A stretch of 64,000 bases of DNA from CAZIAK01 sp964537035 (lineage in GTDB: Bacteria; Planctomycetota; B15-G4): the NCBI GenBank assembly GCA_964537035.1, contig CAZIAK010000016.1, positions 1-64,000 on the forward strand. The letters run 5' to 3'. This document shows, in pieces, positions 51,369-59,348 of this stretch (its first letter is position 1; each line of letters starts with the position of its first letter). The translations under genes and the position numbers were made by a program. The notes below the pieces were generated by a model. It ran no database searches, was not told where the DNA came from, and worked only from the letters and a program-made list of their open reading frames with translations.

Positions 51369-51743
51369 TCAGACGCGGCGGCGCTTCCGAGGCCGGCACC
51401 CGTTGTGCGGCAGGGGTGTACGGTCTTCGATGGCCTTGACCTTCAGGCCAGCCGCGGCCAGGGCACGGACCGCAGATTCACGGCCGGAGCCAGGTCCACG
51501 AACGCGCACTTCGACATCACGCACACCCATCTTCTGGGCCTTGGCTGCGCAACGCTCGACCGCCTTCTGGGCCGCAAAGGGCGTGCTCTTGCGGGAGCCC
51601 TTGTAGCCAGCCGTGCCCGCGCTGTCCCAACACAGGACTTCGCCCGTGTGTGGGTCTGCGAAGGACACGATCGTGTTGTTGAACGTCGCCTTGATGTTGA
51701 CGATCGCCCTGGAAATGACCCGCCGAACTTTTCGAGTAGCCAT
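51369..51743 (-). CDS. rpsK: Ribosomal protein S11 (uS11)
   Basis: 124 residues with ATFNNTIVSFADPHTGEVLC, GTAGYKGSRKSTPFAAQKA and the C-terminal VKAIEDRTPLPHNGCRPRKR. It forms part of the 30S platform. Gap of 49 nt to rpsD, no other gene. Confidence 0.97.
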   Translation of the reverse strand: MATRKVRRVISRAIVNIKATFNNTIVSFADPHTGEVLCWDSAGTAGYKGSRKSTPFAAQKAVERCAAKAQKMGVRDVEVRVRGPGSGRESAVRALAAAGLKVKAIEDRTPLPHNGCRPRKRRRV

Positions 51744-51764
51744 GGTGTCAGTTCGTCCCGAGGA

Positions 51765-52145
51765 TCACTTGGTCTTGACCGACTTCTTGCCGGCCACGGT
51801 CTTCTTCGGACCCTTGCGAGTCCGCGCGTTCGACTGGGTGGCCTGGCCGCGCACCGGCAAGCCGCGCCGGTGGCGCAGTCCGCGGTAGCAACCAATCTCA
51901 CGCAGCCGGAGAATGTTCTGAGCGACCTGCCGACGCAGTGCACCTTCGACGAGGTAGTCCTTGTCGAGGGCAGCAACGATCTGTTGGACGTTCTCGTCCG
52001 TCAGGTCCTTGGCTCGCAGGGCGGCCTCGAAACCCAGATCCTCGCAGATCTTCTCCGATGTGGTCCGCCCGATCCCATGGATATAGGTGAGCGCGATGAC
52101 CACTCGCTTGTTGTTTGGAATGTCGACGCCGACGATACGCGGCAT
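51765..52145 (-). CDS. rpsM: Ribosomal protein S13 (uS13)
   Basis: 126 residues from ATG 52145 (MPRIVGVDIPNNKRVVIALT); the longer open frame upstream crosses rpmJ and is rejected. Contains YIHGIGRTTSEKICEDLG, CYRGLRHRRGLPVRGQATQS and NARTRKGPKKTV, the standard C-terminal signature. Located in the 30S head contacting P-site tRNA. Confidence 0.97.
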   Translation of the reverse strand: MPRIVGVDIPNNKRVVIALTYIHGIGRTTSEKICEDLGFEAALRAKDLTDENVQQIVAALDKDYLVEGALRRQVAQNILRLREIGCYRGLRHRRGLPVRGQATQSNARTRKGPKKTVAGKKSVKTK

Positions 52146-52183
52146 GCTGGTTCTCCAGTGTTGGCGACCCAAGGCGGGCCCGG

Positions 52184-52300
52184 TTACTTGCCCTGCCTTT
52201 GTTTGTGACGCGGATTCGTGCAGATCACACGCACGACACCGAAGCGCCGGATGATCTTGCAGTTCTCGCAAATGCGCCTGACGGAGGCTCTGACTTTCAT
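52184..52300 (-). CDS. rpmJ: Ribosomal protein L36 (bL36), zinc-binding form
   Basis: A 38-residue gene read directly from the sequence: it begins MKVRASVRRICENCKIIRR and ends with CTNPRHKQRQGK. The cysteines CENC, the later CTN, and the histidine form the zinc knuckle of the C+ type. ATG 52300 overlaps the infA stop by 4 nt. Too short for many gene finders. Confidence 0.96.
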   Translation of the reverse strand: MKVRASVRRICENCKIIRRFGVVRVICTNPRHKQRQGK

Positions 52301-52542
52301 GATCGTGTCCTTCCACCTCCGCGGGCCGGCCCGCGGTAGACGATGCGTCCCTTGCTCAAGTCATAGGGACTGATTTCGACGGTGACCGTATCGCCAGGCA
52401 GGATGCGAATGTAATGCATGCGCATCTTGCCCGAGACGTGCGCCACGATGCGGTGACCGTTCTCGAGTTCTAGCTTGAAAACTGCGCTGGGCAGGGCCTC
52501 GATGACCTTTGCCGGCACGCGAATAGAGGTTGCACGGACCAT
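52297..52542 (-). CDS. infA: Translation initiation factor IF-1
   Basis: 81 residues, an S1-like OB fold: VIEALPSAVFKLELENGHRI, VAHVSGKMRMHYIRILPGD and SPYDLSKGRIVYR. It starts MVRATSIR instead of the usual MAKED, and has a short GGGRTRS tail. It occupies the ribosomal A site during initiation. Between secY and rpmJ; map and adk, often found here, are absent. Confidence 0.95.
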   Translation of the reverse strand: MVRATSIRVPAKVIEALPSAVFKLELENGHRIVAHVSGKMRMHYIRILPGDTVTVEISPYDLSKGRIVYRGPARGGGRTRS

Positions 52543-52599
52543 TTCAGCGCAACCCCGGGCTTGTCTGCGAGCACGTCTTGATGCCCGCTGGCGAAGTCC

Positions 52600-53958
52600 T
52601 CATGAGGTCGCTCCCCGACCCTGCGAGCTGCCACCACCCTTGCGGGCCCAGCCAGTCCCACCGCCCTCGCCCAGGCCCTCGTAGCGGCGCATGAGCAACA
52701 TGGAGTTGACCTTCTCGACCAGATCGAGCAGGACACCCACGACGATCAGCACGCTGGTGCCGCCCAGGAACATGGCCAGCCCGGGAGACATGTTGGGGAC
52801 GTTGCTCGACAAGATCTGGGGCAACACCGCGATCACGACCAGGAAGGTCGAACCAGCCAGGGTCACCCGGAACATGACCTTCTCGAGGAACTCGGCAGTA
52901 CGCGCTCCAGGCCGCAGGCCGGGCACGAATCCACCGTACTCCTTGAGGTTGTCCGCGATCTCCTTCGGCTGGAACATCAACGCCGTCCAGAAGAAGGAGA
53001 AGACCATGATCAAGGCCGAGTAGAAGAGGATGTACCAGAAGCCGCCCCAGGCGAAGACCTGGCTGAACCAGGTCGTTCCGAACACCGAGTCGAGCACTGC
53101 CGGCACGATGAAGAGGAAGGAGGCGAAGATGATGGGCATCACGCCAGCCTGGTTCACCTTCAGCGGCAGGTAGTGTCGCTGCCCACCGTAGACCTTGCGG
53201 CCACGGGTCTGCCGACCCTGTTGAATGGGGATCCTGCGCTGACCCTTGGTGACGAAGACGATCGCGATCACGATCAGCAGGTACAGAACGATCAGGGTGG
53301 CCGCAGCCTGAACCGCCTCGCCTTGCTCGACCGAGGACATCAGGTTCATGAGCATGCTCGGCATCCTGGCCACGATGCCCGCCATGATGATCAGCGACAC
53401 CCCGTTGCCAACGCCGAACTCGGTGATCTGCTCGCCGATCCACATGACCACCAACGTTCCTGTGGTCAACGCGAGAAGCACGAACACCTTGTAGGAGAAC
53501 GACCCGAACAGGACCGGATCGATGACCTCGAACTCGTAGGCTGCATCACCCAGGGGGCCGTTCAACAGGAACACGGCCTGCAGCAGGCAGATCGGCACCG
53601 TGGCGTAGCGCGTCCAGCGGTTGATGATCTTCTGGCCTGCCTGACCCTCCTTCGAGAGGGCCTCGAGTTGAGGCACCACCTTGACCAGCAGGGAGAAGAT
53701 GATCGAGGCGCTGATGTACGGCATCACGCCAAGCGTGAACAGGCTGCACGAGCCGATGGCCCCGCCCGACAAGGCGTTCATGATGCCCAGCGCAAAACCG
53801 CCGCCCTCATCTTGGGCCAGGTAGCTCGCCAGCTTGTCGTAGTTGACGCCAGGCAGGAAGATGTGGAACCCCACCCGGTAGGCCAGCAGAAGGCCCACTG
53901 TCATGAGAATCTTGTTGCGGATCTCAGCGACGCGGAAAAGGTTGAGGAAGCCACTCAT
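52600..53958 (-). CDS. secY: Preprotein translocase subunit SecY
   Basis: 452 residues with ten predicted membrane helices, the channel of the general secretion pathway. Landmarks: GGAIGSCSLFTLGVMPYISA in helix 2, the cytoplasmic loop QRRIPIQQGRQTRGRKVYGG, LPLKVNQAGVMPIIFASF, and RPGARTAEFLEKVMFRVTLA. The C-terminus has a Gly/Ser-rich tail (GGSSQGRG). It overlaps rplO by 4 nt, as usual in spc operons. Confidence 0.97.
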   Translation of the reverse strand: MSGFLNLFRVAEIRNKILMTVGLLLAYRVGFHIFLPGVNYDKLASYLAQDEGGGFALGIMNALSGGAIGSCSLFTLGVMPYISASIIFSLLVKVVPQLEALSKEGQAGQKIINRWTRYATVPICLLQAVFLLNGPLGDAAYEFEVIDPVLFGSFSYKVFVLLALTTGTLVVMWIGEQITEFGVGNGVSLIIMAGIVARMPSMLMNLMSSVEQGEAVQAAATLIVLYLLIVIAIVFVTKGQRRIPIQQGRQTRGRKVYGGQRHYLPLKVNQAGVMPIIFASFLFIVPAVLDSVFGTTWFSQVFAWGGFWYILFYSALIMVFSFFWTALMFQPKEIADNLKEYGGFVPGLRPGARTAEFLEKVMFRVTLAGSTFLVVIAVLPQILSSNVPNMSPGLAMFLGGTSVLIVVGVLLDLVEKVNSMLLMRRYEGLGEGGGTGWARKGGGSSQGRGATS

Positions 53959-54404
53959 GAGCTGAGTTCGACAGTCCCGCCTGCGGCTTCGATCTTCGCT
54001 CGCGCGGTCTCTGAGACCTTGTCGGCGATGATCTTGAAGGGCACGTGCACGTCACCCTTTCCGAGGATCTTCAGGCTGCTGGCCTTCTTCTTTACCAGAT
54101 TGACCTGCTTCACAGCGGCCAAGGTGACTTCGCCACCCTGAGGGAACGCCTTCACGAGATCTTCAACGTTGACGATGGCGTGGGTCACGCGGAACAACGC
54201 GTTGGTGAAGCCACGCTTGGGCAAACGACGGGCGAGGGGCATCTGACCACCCTCGAATCCCAGCCTGACGCCCCCGCCGGAGCGGGCGCCCTGGCCGTTG
54301 TTGCCCCGACCAGCCGTGCAGCCCCAACCGCTTCCGGGACCACGGCCAATACGCCGGTGCTTCTTCAGCGCCGAGCCGGCACATTTCACGTCTTTCAAGT
54401 TCAT
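53955..54404 (-). CDS. rplO: Ribosomal protein L15 (uL15)
   Basis: 149 residues. N-terminal glycine/basic loop RIGRGPGSGWGCTAGRGNNG and GARSGGGVRLGFEGGQMPLA, then the globular part RRLPKRGFTNALF, ending ISETARAKIEAAGG-like KVSETARAKIEAAGGTVEL. Its ATG overlaps the rpsE stop by 4 nt, so no room exists for rpmD (L30). Confidence 0.97.
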   Translation of the reverse strand: MNLKDVKCAGSALKKHRRIGRGPGSGWGCTAGRGNNGQGARSGGGVRLGFEGGQMPLARRLPKRGFTNALFRVTHAIVNVEDLVKAFPQGGEVTLAAVKQVNLVKKKASSLKILGKGDVHVPFKIIADKVSETARAKIEAAGGTVELSS

Positions 54405-55012
54405 GAGACCGAGACTCCTCGCAGACGCTCAACCGCCTTCTTGCTGCGCACTGTCAGCAGGCCGTTCAGCGTGGCCTTGACCAGATTGACGGGGTTGTTG
54501 CTACCCATGCTCTTGGTCAGGATGTCGTGAACACCGGCCAACTCGAGAACCGAACGCACCGTCGCGCCAGCGATGATGCCCGTACCCGGCGCAGCCGGAA
54601 CCAGCTTCACCCGGGCGGCGCCAAAGCGGCCGATGATCTCGTGCTCGATGGTGCCCTTCTTGAGCTCCACCTGGACCAGGTTCTTCTGAGCGTCCTTGAC
54701 GCCCTTCTCCACGGCGGCGGGCACCTCTTTGGCCTTGCCAAAGCCCACCCCAATGCTTCCGTGGCGGTCACCAACAACGACCAGCGCGGAGAATGAAAAG
54801 CGGCGTCCGCCCTTCATGACCTTGGCGCAGCGGTTGACCTTGACCACGGCCTCTTCGTAAAGGCCAGGTGCGTGGACCTGCAGCTCCTTGCCAGGCTTCT
54901 CGCCGCCGCGACCACGACCGCGACCGCCTTGGCCACCGCCCTGTCCGCCGCCGCCACCTTGGCCTCCGCCGCCCTGGCCACCACCACCTTGACTACTGCC
55001 TGGATTCGCCAT
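54401..55012 (-). CDS. rpsE: Ribosomal protein S5 (uS5) with glycine-rich N-terminal extension
   Basis: 203 residues, about 35 more than usual, from ATG 55012. Residues 5-36 are almost entirely Gly/Gln with some Arg, then the normal protein: EEAVVKVNRCAKVMKGGRRF, SALVVVGDRHGSIGVGFGKA, and PAAPGTGIIAGATVRSVLEL. S5 is at the 30S decoding and mRNA-entry region. The tail is exposed and may bind RNA. It directly follows the rplR gene, which is broken by an assembly gap. Confidence 0.96.
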   Translation of the reverse strand: MANPGSSQGGGGQGGGGQGGGGGQGGGQGGRGRGRGGEKPGKELQVHAPGLYEEAVVKVNRCAKVMKGGRRFSFSALVVVGDRHGSIGVGFGKAKEVPAAVEKGVKDAQKNLVQVELKKGTIEHEIIGRFGAARVKLVPAAPGTGIIAGATVRSVLELAGVHDILTKSMGSNNPVNLVKATLNGLLTVRSKKAVERLRGVSVS

Positions 55013-55014
55013 GC

Positions 55015-55197
55015 TCAGAACTCCAGCCCGGCTTTGCGGGCGCCTTCGGCGAGGGCCTTGACCCGNNNNNNNNNNNNNNNNNNNNNNNNNNNNNNNNNNN
55101 NNNNNNNNNNNNNNNNNNNNNNNNNNNNNNNNNNNNNNNNNNNNNNNNNNNNNNNNNNNNNNNNNCGAATCTGGGTGATCTTGGTGGAACGCTGCAT
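55015..55197 (-). CDS. rplR: Ribosomal protein L18 (uL18), interrupted by an assembly gap
   Basis: Only the two ends are visible. The 5' end starts at ATG 55197, 8 nt after the rplF stop, giving MQRSTKITQI; the 3' end reads RVKALAEGARKAGLEF, the conserved L18 C-terminus. Between are 100 Ns (55066-55165). Known sequence sums to about 81 nt, while L18 genes are about 345-375 nt, so some 265-295 nt should be missing rather than 100. Identification is secure from the C-terminus and position between rplF and rpsE. Confidence 0.9.
   Translation of the reverse strand: MQRSTKITQIXXXXXXXXXXXXXXXXXXXXXXXXXXXXXXXXXXRVKALAEGARKAGLEF
55066..55165. other. Assembly gap of 100 Ns
   Basis: Exactly 100 undetermined bases, the usual placeholder for a scaffold join of unknown size. 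It lies inside rplR. Gene order on both sides is canonical, so the join is probably right, but the true gap length is likely larger. Confidence 0.98.
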
Positions 55198-55205
55198 GAT
55201 CAGCC

Positions 55206-55751
55206 TTAGGCTCCGAGTGACTTGCCGACCTTGCGGCGAACGAACTCATTGACGTAGCGGATGCCCTTGCCCTTGTAGGGCTCCGGCTTGCGGACGGCGC
55301 GCACTTCGGCAGCGAACTGCCCCACGCTCTGCTTGTCCGCGCCCTTGATGTTGACCGCTGTTGGGCTTGCGACGTCCACAGTCAGACCGGCCGGAATGGG
55401 CATCTTCACAGGCGCGTTGAAGCCGATGTTCAAGACCAACGTCTTGCCCTCGAGCTTGGCGTTGTAGCCCACGCCCTGAATGGAGAGTTGTTTCTCGAAC
55501 CCCTTCTCCAGCCCTTCGACCATGTTGGCGGCCAGCGTGCGGTAGAGGCCGTGCATGGCCCGAGACCTCTTGCTGTCGTCCGCCCGTTCAAACGTGGCAG
55601 TGCGACCGTCTGCATCCACCTCAACGGTAATGCAGCTGTCGATCTCCTGAGTGAGAGAGCCTGCGCTCGCCTCAACCTTGAGCACATTGCCAGTCATGGA
55701 CACCTTGGTGCCACCAGACCAGTTCACGGGCTTTTTGCCGATTCTCGACAT
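55206..55751 (-). CDS. rplF: Ribosomal protein L6 (uL6)
   Basis: 181 residues: MSRIGKKPVNWSGGTKVSMT at the start, TLAANMVEGLEKGFEKQLSI, GVGYNAKLEGKTLVLNIGF, and the C-terminal signature EPYKGKGIRYVNEFVRRK. A 50S protein near the factor-binding site. Confidence 0.97.
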   Translation of the reverse strand: MSRIGKKPVNWSGGTKVSMTGNVLKVEASAGSLTQEIDSCITVEVDADGRTATFERADDSKRSRAMHGLYRTLAANMVEGLEKGFEKQLSIQGVGYNAKLEGKTLVLNIGFNAPVKMPIPAGLTVDVASPTAVNIKGADKQSVGQFAAEVRAVRKPEPYKGKGIRYVNEFVRRKVGKSLGA

Positions 55752-55761
55752 CTCTAGATCT

Positions 55762-56157
55762 CTAGCAGACGGTGGCGATCATCTCGCCACCGACATTCTG
55801 GGCCCGACACTCGCGATCGCTCAACACACCCTGAGGTGTGGTGTAGATAGCGATACCAGTGCCATTGAGGACACGCGTGATGAGATTCACGCTGCGGTAT
55901 ACACGGCGCCCGGGCTTGCTCTCCCGGCGCACTTCGTTGATCACCTGCTCTCCCTCGGGACCGTACTTGAGGGACAGCGTCAGCGTGCCTTGGATGCCAT
56001 CGGCAGTCACTTCGAAGTCGCTGATGAATCCCTCGCGCTTGAGCACGTCGGCGATGTCGCGCTTCGTCCGCGAGGCGGGCATGGAGACCGAGGCATGACG
56101 GACGCGCAGGGCGTTGCGCAGGCGCGTCAGCATGTCGGCGATTGGGTCGGTCATCAT
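55762..56157 (-). CDS. rpsH: Ribosomal protein S8 (uS8)
   Basis: 131 residues: DPIADMLTRLRNALRVRHAS, VLKREGFISDFEV and the C-terminal GIAIYTTPQGVLSDRECRAQ with GGEMIATVC. It binds the central 16S domain and regulates the spc operon in E. coli. The first or second Met (56157 or 56154) can start. Confidence 0.97.
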   Translation of the reverse strand: MMTDPIADMLTRLRNALRVRHASVSMPASRTKRDIADVLKREGFISDFEVTADGIQGTLTLSLKYGPEGEQVINEVRRESKPGRRVYRSVNLITRVLNGTGIAIYTTPQGVLSDRECRAQNVGGEMIATVC

Positions 56158-56191
56158 GAGATTGATTCCTCTGCGGGCAATCGGCGGATCG

Positions 56192-56377
56192 TTACCACGA
56201 CGCCTTCCGTACCCCGGGGATCTCGCCCTTCAGGGCCAGGCTCCGGAAACAGATGCGGCAAACTCCGAACTTGCGCAGAAACGCGTGGCTCCTGCCGCAC
56301 AGCGAACAGCGCGACTTCGCGCGGGTGCTGAACTTCGGCTTCATCTTGCTTTTGGCGATCCAGCTCGTCTTGCCCAC
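56192..56377 (-). CDS. rpsN: Ribosomal protein S14, zinc-binding type Z
   Basis: 61 residues, the short form. Cysteines in SRCSLCGRSH and FGVCRICFR make the CxxC-CxxC zinc site, and GEIPGVRKASW is the standard C-terminus. A paralogue without zinc may exist elsewhere but is not in view. Confidence 0.97.
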   Translation of the reverse strand: MGKTSWIAKSKMKPKFSTRAKSRCSLCGRSHAFLRKFGVCRICFRSLALKGEIPGVRKASW

Positions 56378-56434
56378 TATGTGTCCTTCTTGTCGTGCGT
56401 GCTGAGGTTGGCGGGTTCAGGCCGTGAGTGGCGT

Positions 56435-57007
56435 TCAGCCGTTGGGCTTGTCGTCATGCTGAAAAGGCATGCCCAGCTTCTGGAGCAACTCCAGGCCGAG
56501 CGCATCGGTGTCAGCCGTGGTCACGATCGTGATGTTCATGCCCTGGGAGAACTTGATGCGATCCAGGTCGATCTCCGGGAAAACAGTCTGATCAGTCAGA
56601 CCCATGGAGTAGTTCCCCTGGCCATCCAGCTTGGTCCGAAGACCGCGGAAGTCCTTGATACGGGGAATGACCACAGAGATCAGTCGATCGAGGAACTCCC
56701 ACATGCGGGGACCGCGCAAGGTCGCGCGGCAACCGATGGGCATGCCCTCGCGGAGCTTGAAGTTGCTCACCGACATGCGCGCCCTGGTCAGCTGAGCCTT
56801 CTGCCCCACGATGCGGGTCAGATCGGCTGCAGCGCTGTCGAGCGCGGCCTTGTTCTCGCGAGCTTCACCCACACCCATGCTCACGACGATCTTGATGATC
56901 TTCGGCGCGGCCATGGTGTTGGTGATGTTGTGCTCCGACATGATCGCCGGACGCACCTCGTCGAGGTACTTGGCGTTGAGTCGGGTGATGGTAGGTGCTG
57001 TCGTCAT
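56435..57007 (-). CDS. rplE: Ribosomal protein L5 (uL5)
   Basis: 190 residues: KIIKIVVSMGVGEARENKAA, LTRARMSVSNFKLREGMPIG, CRATLRGPRMWEFLDRLISV and IPRIKDFRGL, then MNITIVTTADTDALGLELLQ. It binds 5S rRNA and P-site tRNA. A slightly long N-terminus (TTAPTITRLNAKYL) precedes the conserved part. Confidence 0.97.
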   Translation of the reverse strand: MTTAPTITRLNAKYLDEVRPAIMSEHNITNTMAAPKIIKIVVSMGVGEARENKAALDSAAADLTRIVGQKAQLTRARMSVSNFKLREGMPIGCRATLRGPRMWEFLDRLISVVIPRIKDFRGLRTKLDGQGNYSMGLTDQTVFPEIDLDRIKFSQGMNITIVTTADTDALGLELLQKLGMPFQHDDKPNG

Positions 57008-57020
57008 GAGTTCGTCGTTT

Positions 57021-57335
57021 CTAGCTTTCGATCGCCTTGCCAGAGGGCCGCATCACGCGCACCTTCTGGCCGTCTACAACTGCCGAGCCCAGGCGGACAC
57101 CCTTGCCCGTCTCGGCGTCATAGAAGGACAAGTTGGACAGATCGACCGGGTACTCCCGCTGGGCGCGGCCACCCTGGGGTTGCTCCTGGCTACGGCGCAG
57201 GTGCTTCCATTTCAGGTTGATGCCCTCAACCACGGCTTTGCCGTGCTTGTGGTCGAGCTTGATCACCCGCCCCGTCTCGCCACGCTGTGCACCAGCGTTG
57301 ACGATCACGGTGTCACCCATCTTTATTCGTGCCAT
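57021..57335 (-). CDS. rplX: Ribosomal protein L24 (uL24)
   Basis: 104 residues with a KOW motif: KMGDTVIVNAGAQRGETGRV, VVEGINLKWKHLRRSQEQPQ, GGRAQREYPVDLSNLSF. Assembly initiator of the 50S subunit. Its ATG overlaps the rplN stop by one base. Confidence 0.96.
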   Translation of the reverse strand: MARIKMGDTVIVNAGAQRGETGRVIKLDHKHGKAVVEGINLKWKHLRRSQEQPQGGRAQREYPVDLSNLSFYDAETGKGVRLGSAVVDGQKVRVMRPSGKAIES

Positions 57336-57703
57336 CAGACGACCTCGTTGGCCAGGGAGATGATCTTCATGAAGTTCTTTTGGCGCAGCTCGCGAGCGAC
57401 CGCACCGAAGATGCGGGTGCCCACCGGATTGCCGTCCTTGTCGATGATCACCAGGGCGTTACTGTCGAAACGCACCCGCGATCCATCGCGCCGGGAGATA
57501 TCAGACTTGGTGCGGACGATCACGCAGCGCACAACCGTGCCCTTCTTGATCGACGCCGTGGGAATCGCCTTCTTCACCGAGCCGATGATGACATCGCCGA
57601 TACTGGCGTACCGGCGCTTGCTGCCGCCAAGCACCTTGAAGCACTGCACACTCTTGGCGCCTGTGTTGTCGGCGACGTCGAGACGTGTCTGCATCTGGAT
57701 CAT
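57335..57703 (-). CDS. rplN: Ribosomal protein L14 (uL14)
   Basis: 122 residues: MIQMQTRLDVADNTGAKSVQ, YASIGDVIIGSVKKAIPTAS, KKGTVVRCVIVRTK and TRIFGAVARELRQKNFMKII. Binds 23S rRNA at the subunit interface. Overlaps rpsQ by 4 nt. Confidence 0.98.
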   Translation of the reverse strand: MIQMQTRLDVADNTGAKSVQCFKVLGGSKRRYASIGDVIIGSVKKAIPTASIKKGTVVRCVIVRTKSDISRRDGSRVRFDSNALVIIDKDGNPVGTRIFGAVARELRQKNFMKIISLANEVV

Positions 57704-57975
57704 GAGGCACCGCCCGTCGTCTCGAGCACCTGGGTCAGACGCCAGCGCTTGCGCTTGCTGATCGGCCGGGTGAACTCGATCTCGACCGTGTCGCCAGCCT
57801 TCGCGCTGTTGCCCTCGTCGTGGGCAGTGAACGTGGTGAAGCGGGTCACGATCTTCTTGTACTGGGGATGCATGAGGCGTCGCTCGACCTTGACCACAAC
57901 GGTCTTGTCCATGCGGTCACTGGTGACCACACCGATCTTGCGAATCACTCGTCGTGCGTTGTCTTCGTTACTCAT
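57700..57975 (-). CDS. rpsQ: Ribosomal protein S17 (uS17)
   Basis: 91 residues from ATG 57975 (MSNEDNARRVIRKIGVV); a start 21 nt upstream is less typical. Contains SDRMDKTVVVKVERRLMHPQ, YKKIVTRFTTFTAHDEGN and the S17 signature GDTVEIEFTRPISKRKRWRL. It binds the 5' domain of 16S rRNA. A 79-nt gap to rpmC holds nothing recognised. Confidence 0.97.
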   Translation of the reverse strand: MSNEDNARRVIRKIGVVTSDRMDKTVVVKVERRLMHPQYKKIVTRFTTFTAHDEGNSAKAGDTVEIEFTRPISKRKRWRLTQVLETTGGAS

Positions 57976-58054
57976 CTTTAGTTGCCTGTCTCGCATTCAG
58001 CTCGGGCGTTGCCTGCGTCGTTCGCGGCTCGCCGTTCTCTACCTGGCAGCCCGA

Positions 58055-58279
58055 TCAGACCTTGGGTTGTGCGTCGCGGATACCCAAGGAGCGCTCCTTG
58101 AGCAGTGTCTTTATGCGCGCGATCTCGCGCCTGATCTCGCCGATACGGTTCGGGTTGGACAGGCCTTCGGCGCTCGACTTGAAGCGAAGATCGAACAGCT
58201 CCTTGGCTAGCTCGGAACCATCGAACTCCAACTCACTGTCGAGCCGCTCGCGGAGCTCTTTCGTTCTGGTGGTGGTCAC
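58055..58279 (-). CDS. rpmC: Ribosomal protein L29 (uL29)
   Basis: 74 residues: a helical hairpin with TKELRERLDSELEFDGSELA, KELFDLRFKSSAEGLSNPNR and IGEIRREIARIKTLLKERSL. It lies at the tunnel exit near the chaperone and signal-recognition docking site. ATGA-type overlap with rplP. Confidence 0.95.
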   Translation of the reverse strand: MTTTRTKELRERLDSELEFDGSELAKELFDLRFKSSAEGLSNPNRIGEIRREIARIKTLLKERSLGIRDAQPKV

Positions 58280-58680
58280 CGGACTCTCCTGGTAACAAGG
58301 CGGCAGCGAACCGGCATCTTGTGAGCCACTCGGTTCATGGCCAACTTGGCGGACTCGGCATCTGTACCGCCGATTTCATAGATCACCGTGCCGGGCTTGA
58401 TCACGGCCGCCCAGTAATCAGGCTCACCCTTGCCCTTACCCATGCGAGTCTCGGCAGGGATGCTGGTGATGGGCTTGTCGGGGAAGATGCGGATCGTGAT
58501 CTTGCTACCGGGCGCCGCACGGTTGGCCGCGACGCGACCAGCCTCGATGACCCGTGAGTTGATCCAGCCAGCGTCCAGGGACTGAAGGCCCCACTGCCCG
58601 AACTCGACGGTGTGCCCACGAGTGGCGTTCCCGCGGATCTTGCCCTTCTGCACCTTTCGGTGCTTGAAGCGCTTCGGCAT
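58276..58680 (-). CDS. rplP: Ribosomal protein L16 (uL16)
   Basis: 134 residues from ATG 58680 (MPKRFKHRKVQKGKIRGNAT); the first 23 residues of a longer frame lie inside rpsC. GTGVEFGxxGL-type region TVEFGQWGLQSLDAGWINSR, RIFPDKPITSIPAETRMGKG and a conserved KGEPDYWAAVIKPG. It lies near the A site and peptidyl-transferase centre. Confidence 0.97.
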   Translation of the reverse strand: MPKRFKHRKVQKGKIRGNATRGHTVEFGQWGLQSLDAGWINSRVIEAGRVAANRAAPGSKITIRIFPDKPITSIPAETRMGKGKGEPDYWAAVIKPGTVIYEIGGTDAESAKLAMNRVAHKMPVRCRLVTRRVR

Positions 58681-58685
58681 GTTCT

Positions 58686-59345
58686 TCACAGCGAACGCCC
58701 CGCTCTGGCAACACCGAAGTCGGCGTAGCGGCCACGGTAGATCCAGCACTTCACGCCGATGACACCCATGGTGGTGGCAGCCTGCGCGAAGCCGTAGTCA
58801 ATCCAGGCATCGAGAGTCGACAGGGGCACTGAGCCCATGGCGATCTTCTGGGTGCGAGCGATCTCAGCCCCGCCCAGACGACCGGCGATGTCGATCTTCA
58901 CACCCAGCGCACCAGCCTGCATGGTCAGCTCGGCAGATTTCTTCAGCGCCCGACGGTAGCTGGCCCGGCGGGACAGCTGCTCGGCGATGTTCTCAGCCAC
59001 CAGTTGGGCCGAAAGCTCAGGCTTGCTGATCTCGACCGTGCGGATGGCCACTGGCTTGTTGCAGATCTTGGTCAGCTCGTCGTTGAGCTTCTCGACCTGC
59101 GCACCACGGCGACCGATCAGCAACCCGGGGCGGGCGGTGTGAATGATCACCGTGACCCGTTCGCGGGTGCGCTCGATATCAATGCGAGGCACAGCAGCGG
59201 AGTGGTACTCCGCCTTGATGAACTTGCGGATCTGCTGATCTTCGTAGAGCAGCGTGCCGAAGTCCTTCTTGTTGGCGTACCAACGGGACCGCCAGGGCTC
59301 GGTGATACCGATCCTGAAGCCGAGGGGATGGACCTTCTGACCCAT
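58686..59345 (-). CDS. rpsC: Ribosomal protein S3 (uS3)
   Basis: 219 residues: MGQKVHPLGFRIGITEPWRS, a KH domain with RPGLLIGRRGAQVEKLNDEL and the C-terminal domain RRASYRRALKKSAELTMQAG, GVKIDIAGRLGGAEIARTQ, then YGFAQAATTMGVIGVKCWI. It lines the mRNA entry channel. Confidence 0.97.
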   Translation of the reverse strand: MGQKVHPLGFRIGITEPWRSRWYANKKDFGTLLYEDQQIRKFIKAEYHSAAVPRIDIERTRERVTVIIHTARPGLLIGRRGAQVEKLNDELTKICNKPVAIRTVEISKPELSAQLVAENIAEQLSRRASYRRALKKSAELTMQAGALGVKIDIAGRLGGAEIARTQKIAMGSVPLSTLDAWIDYGFAQAATTMGVIGVKCWIYRGRYADFGVARAGRSL

Positions 59346-59348
59346 GGA

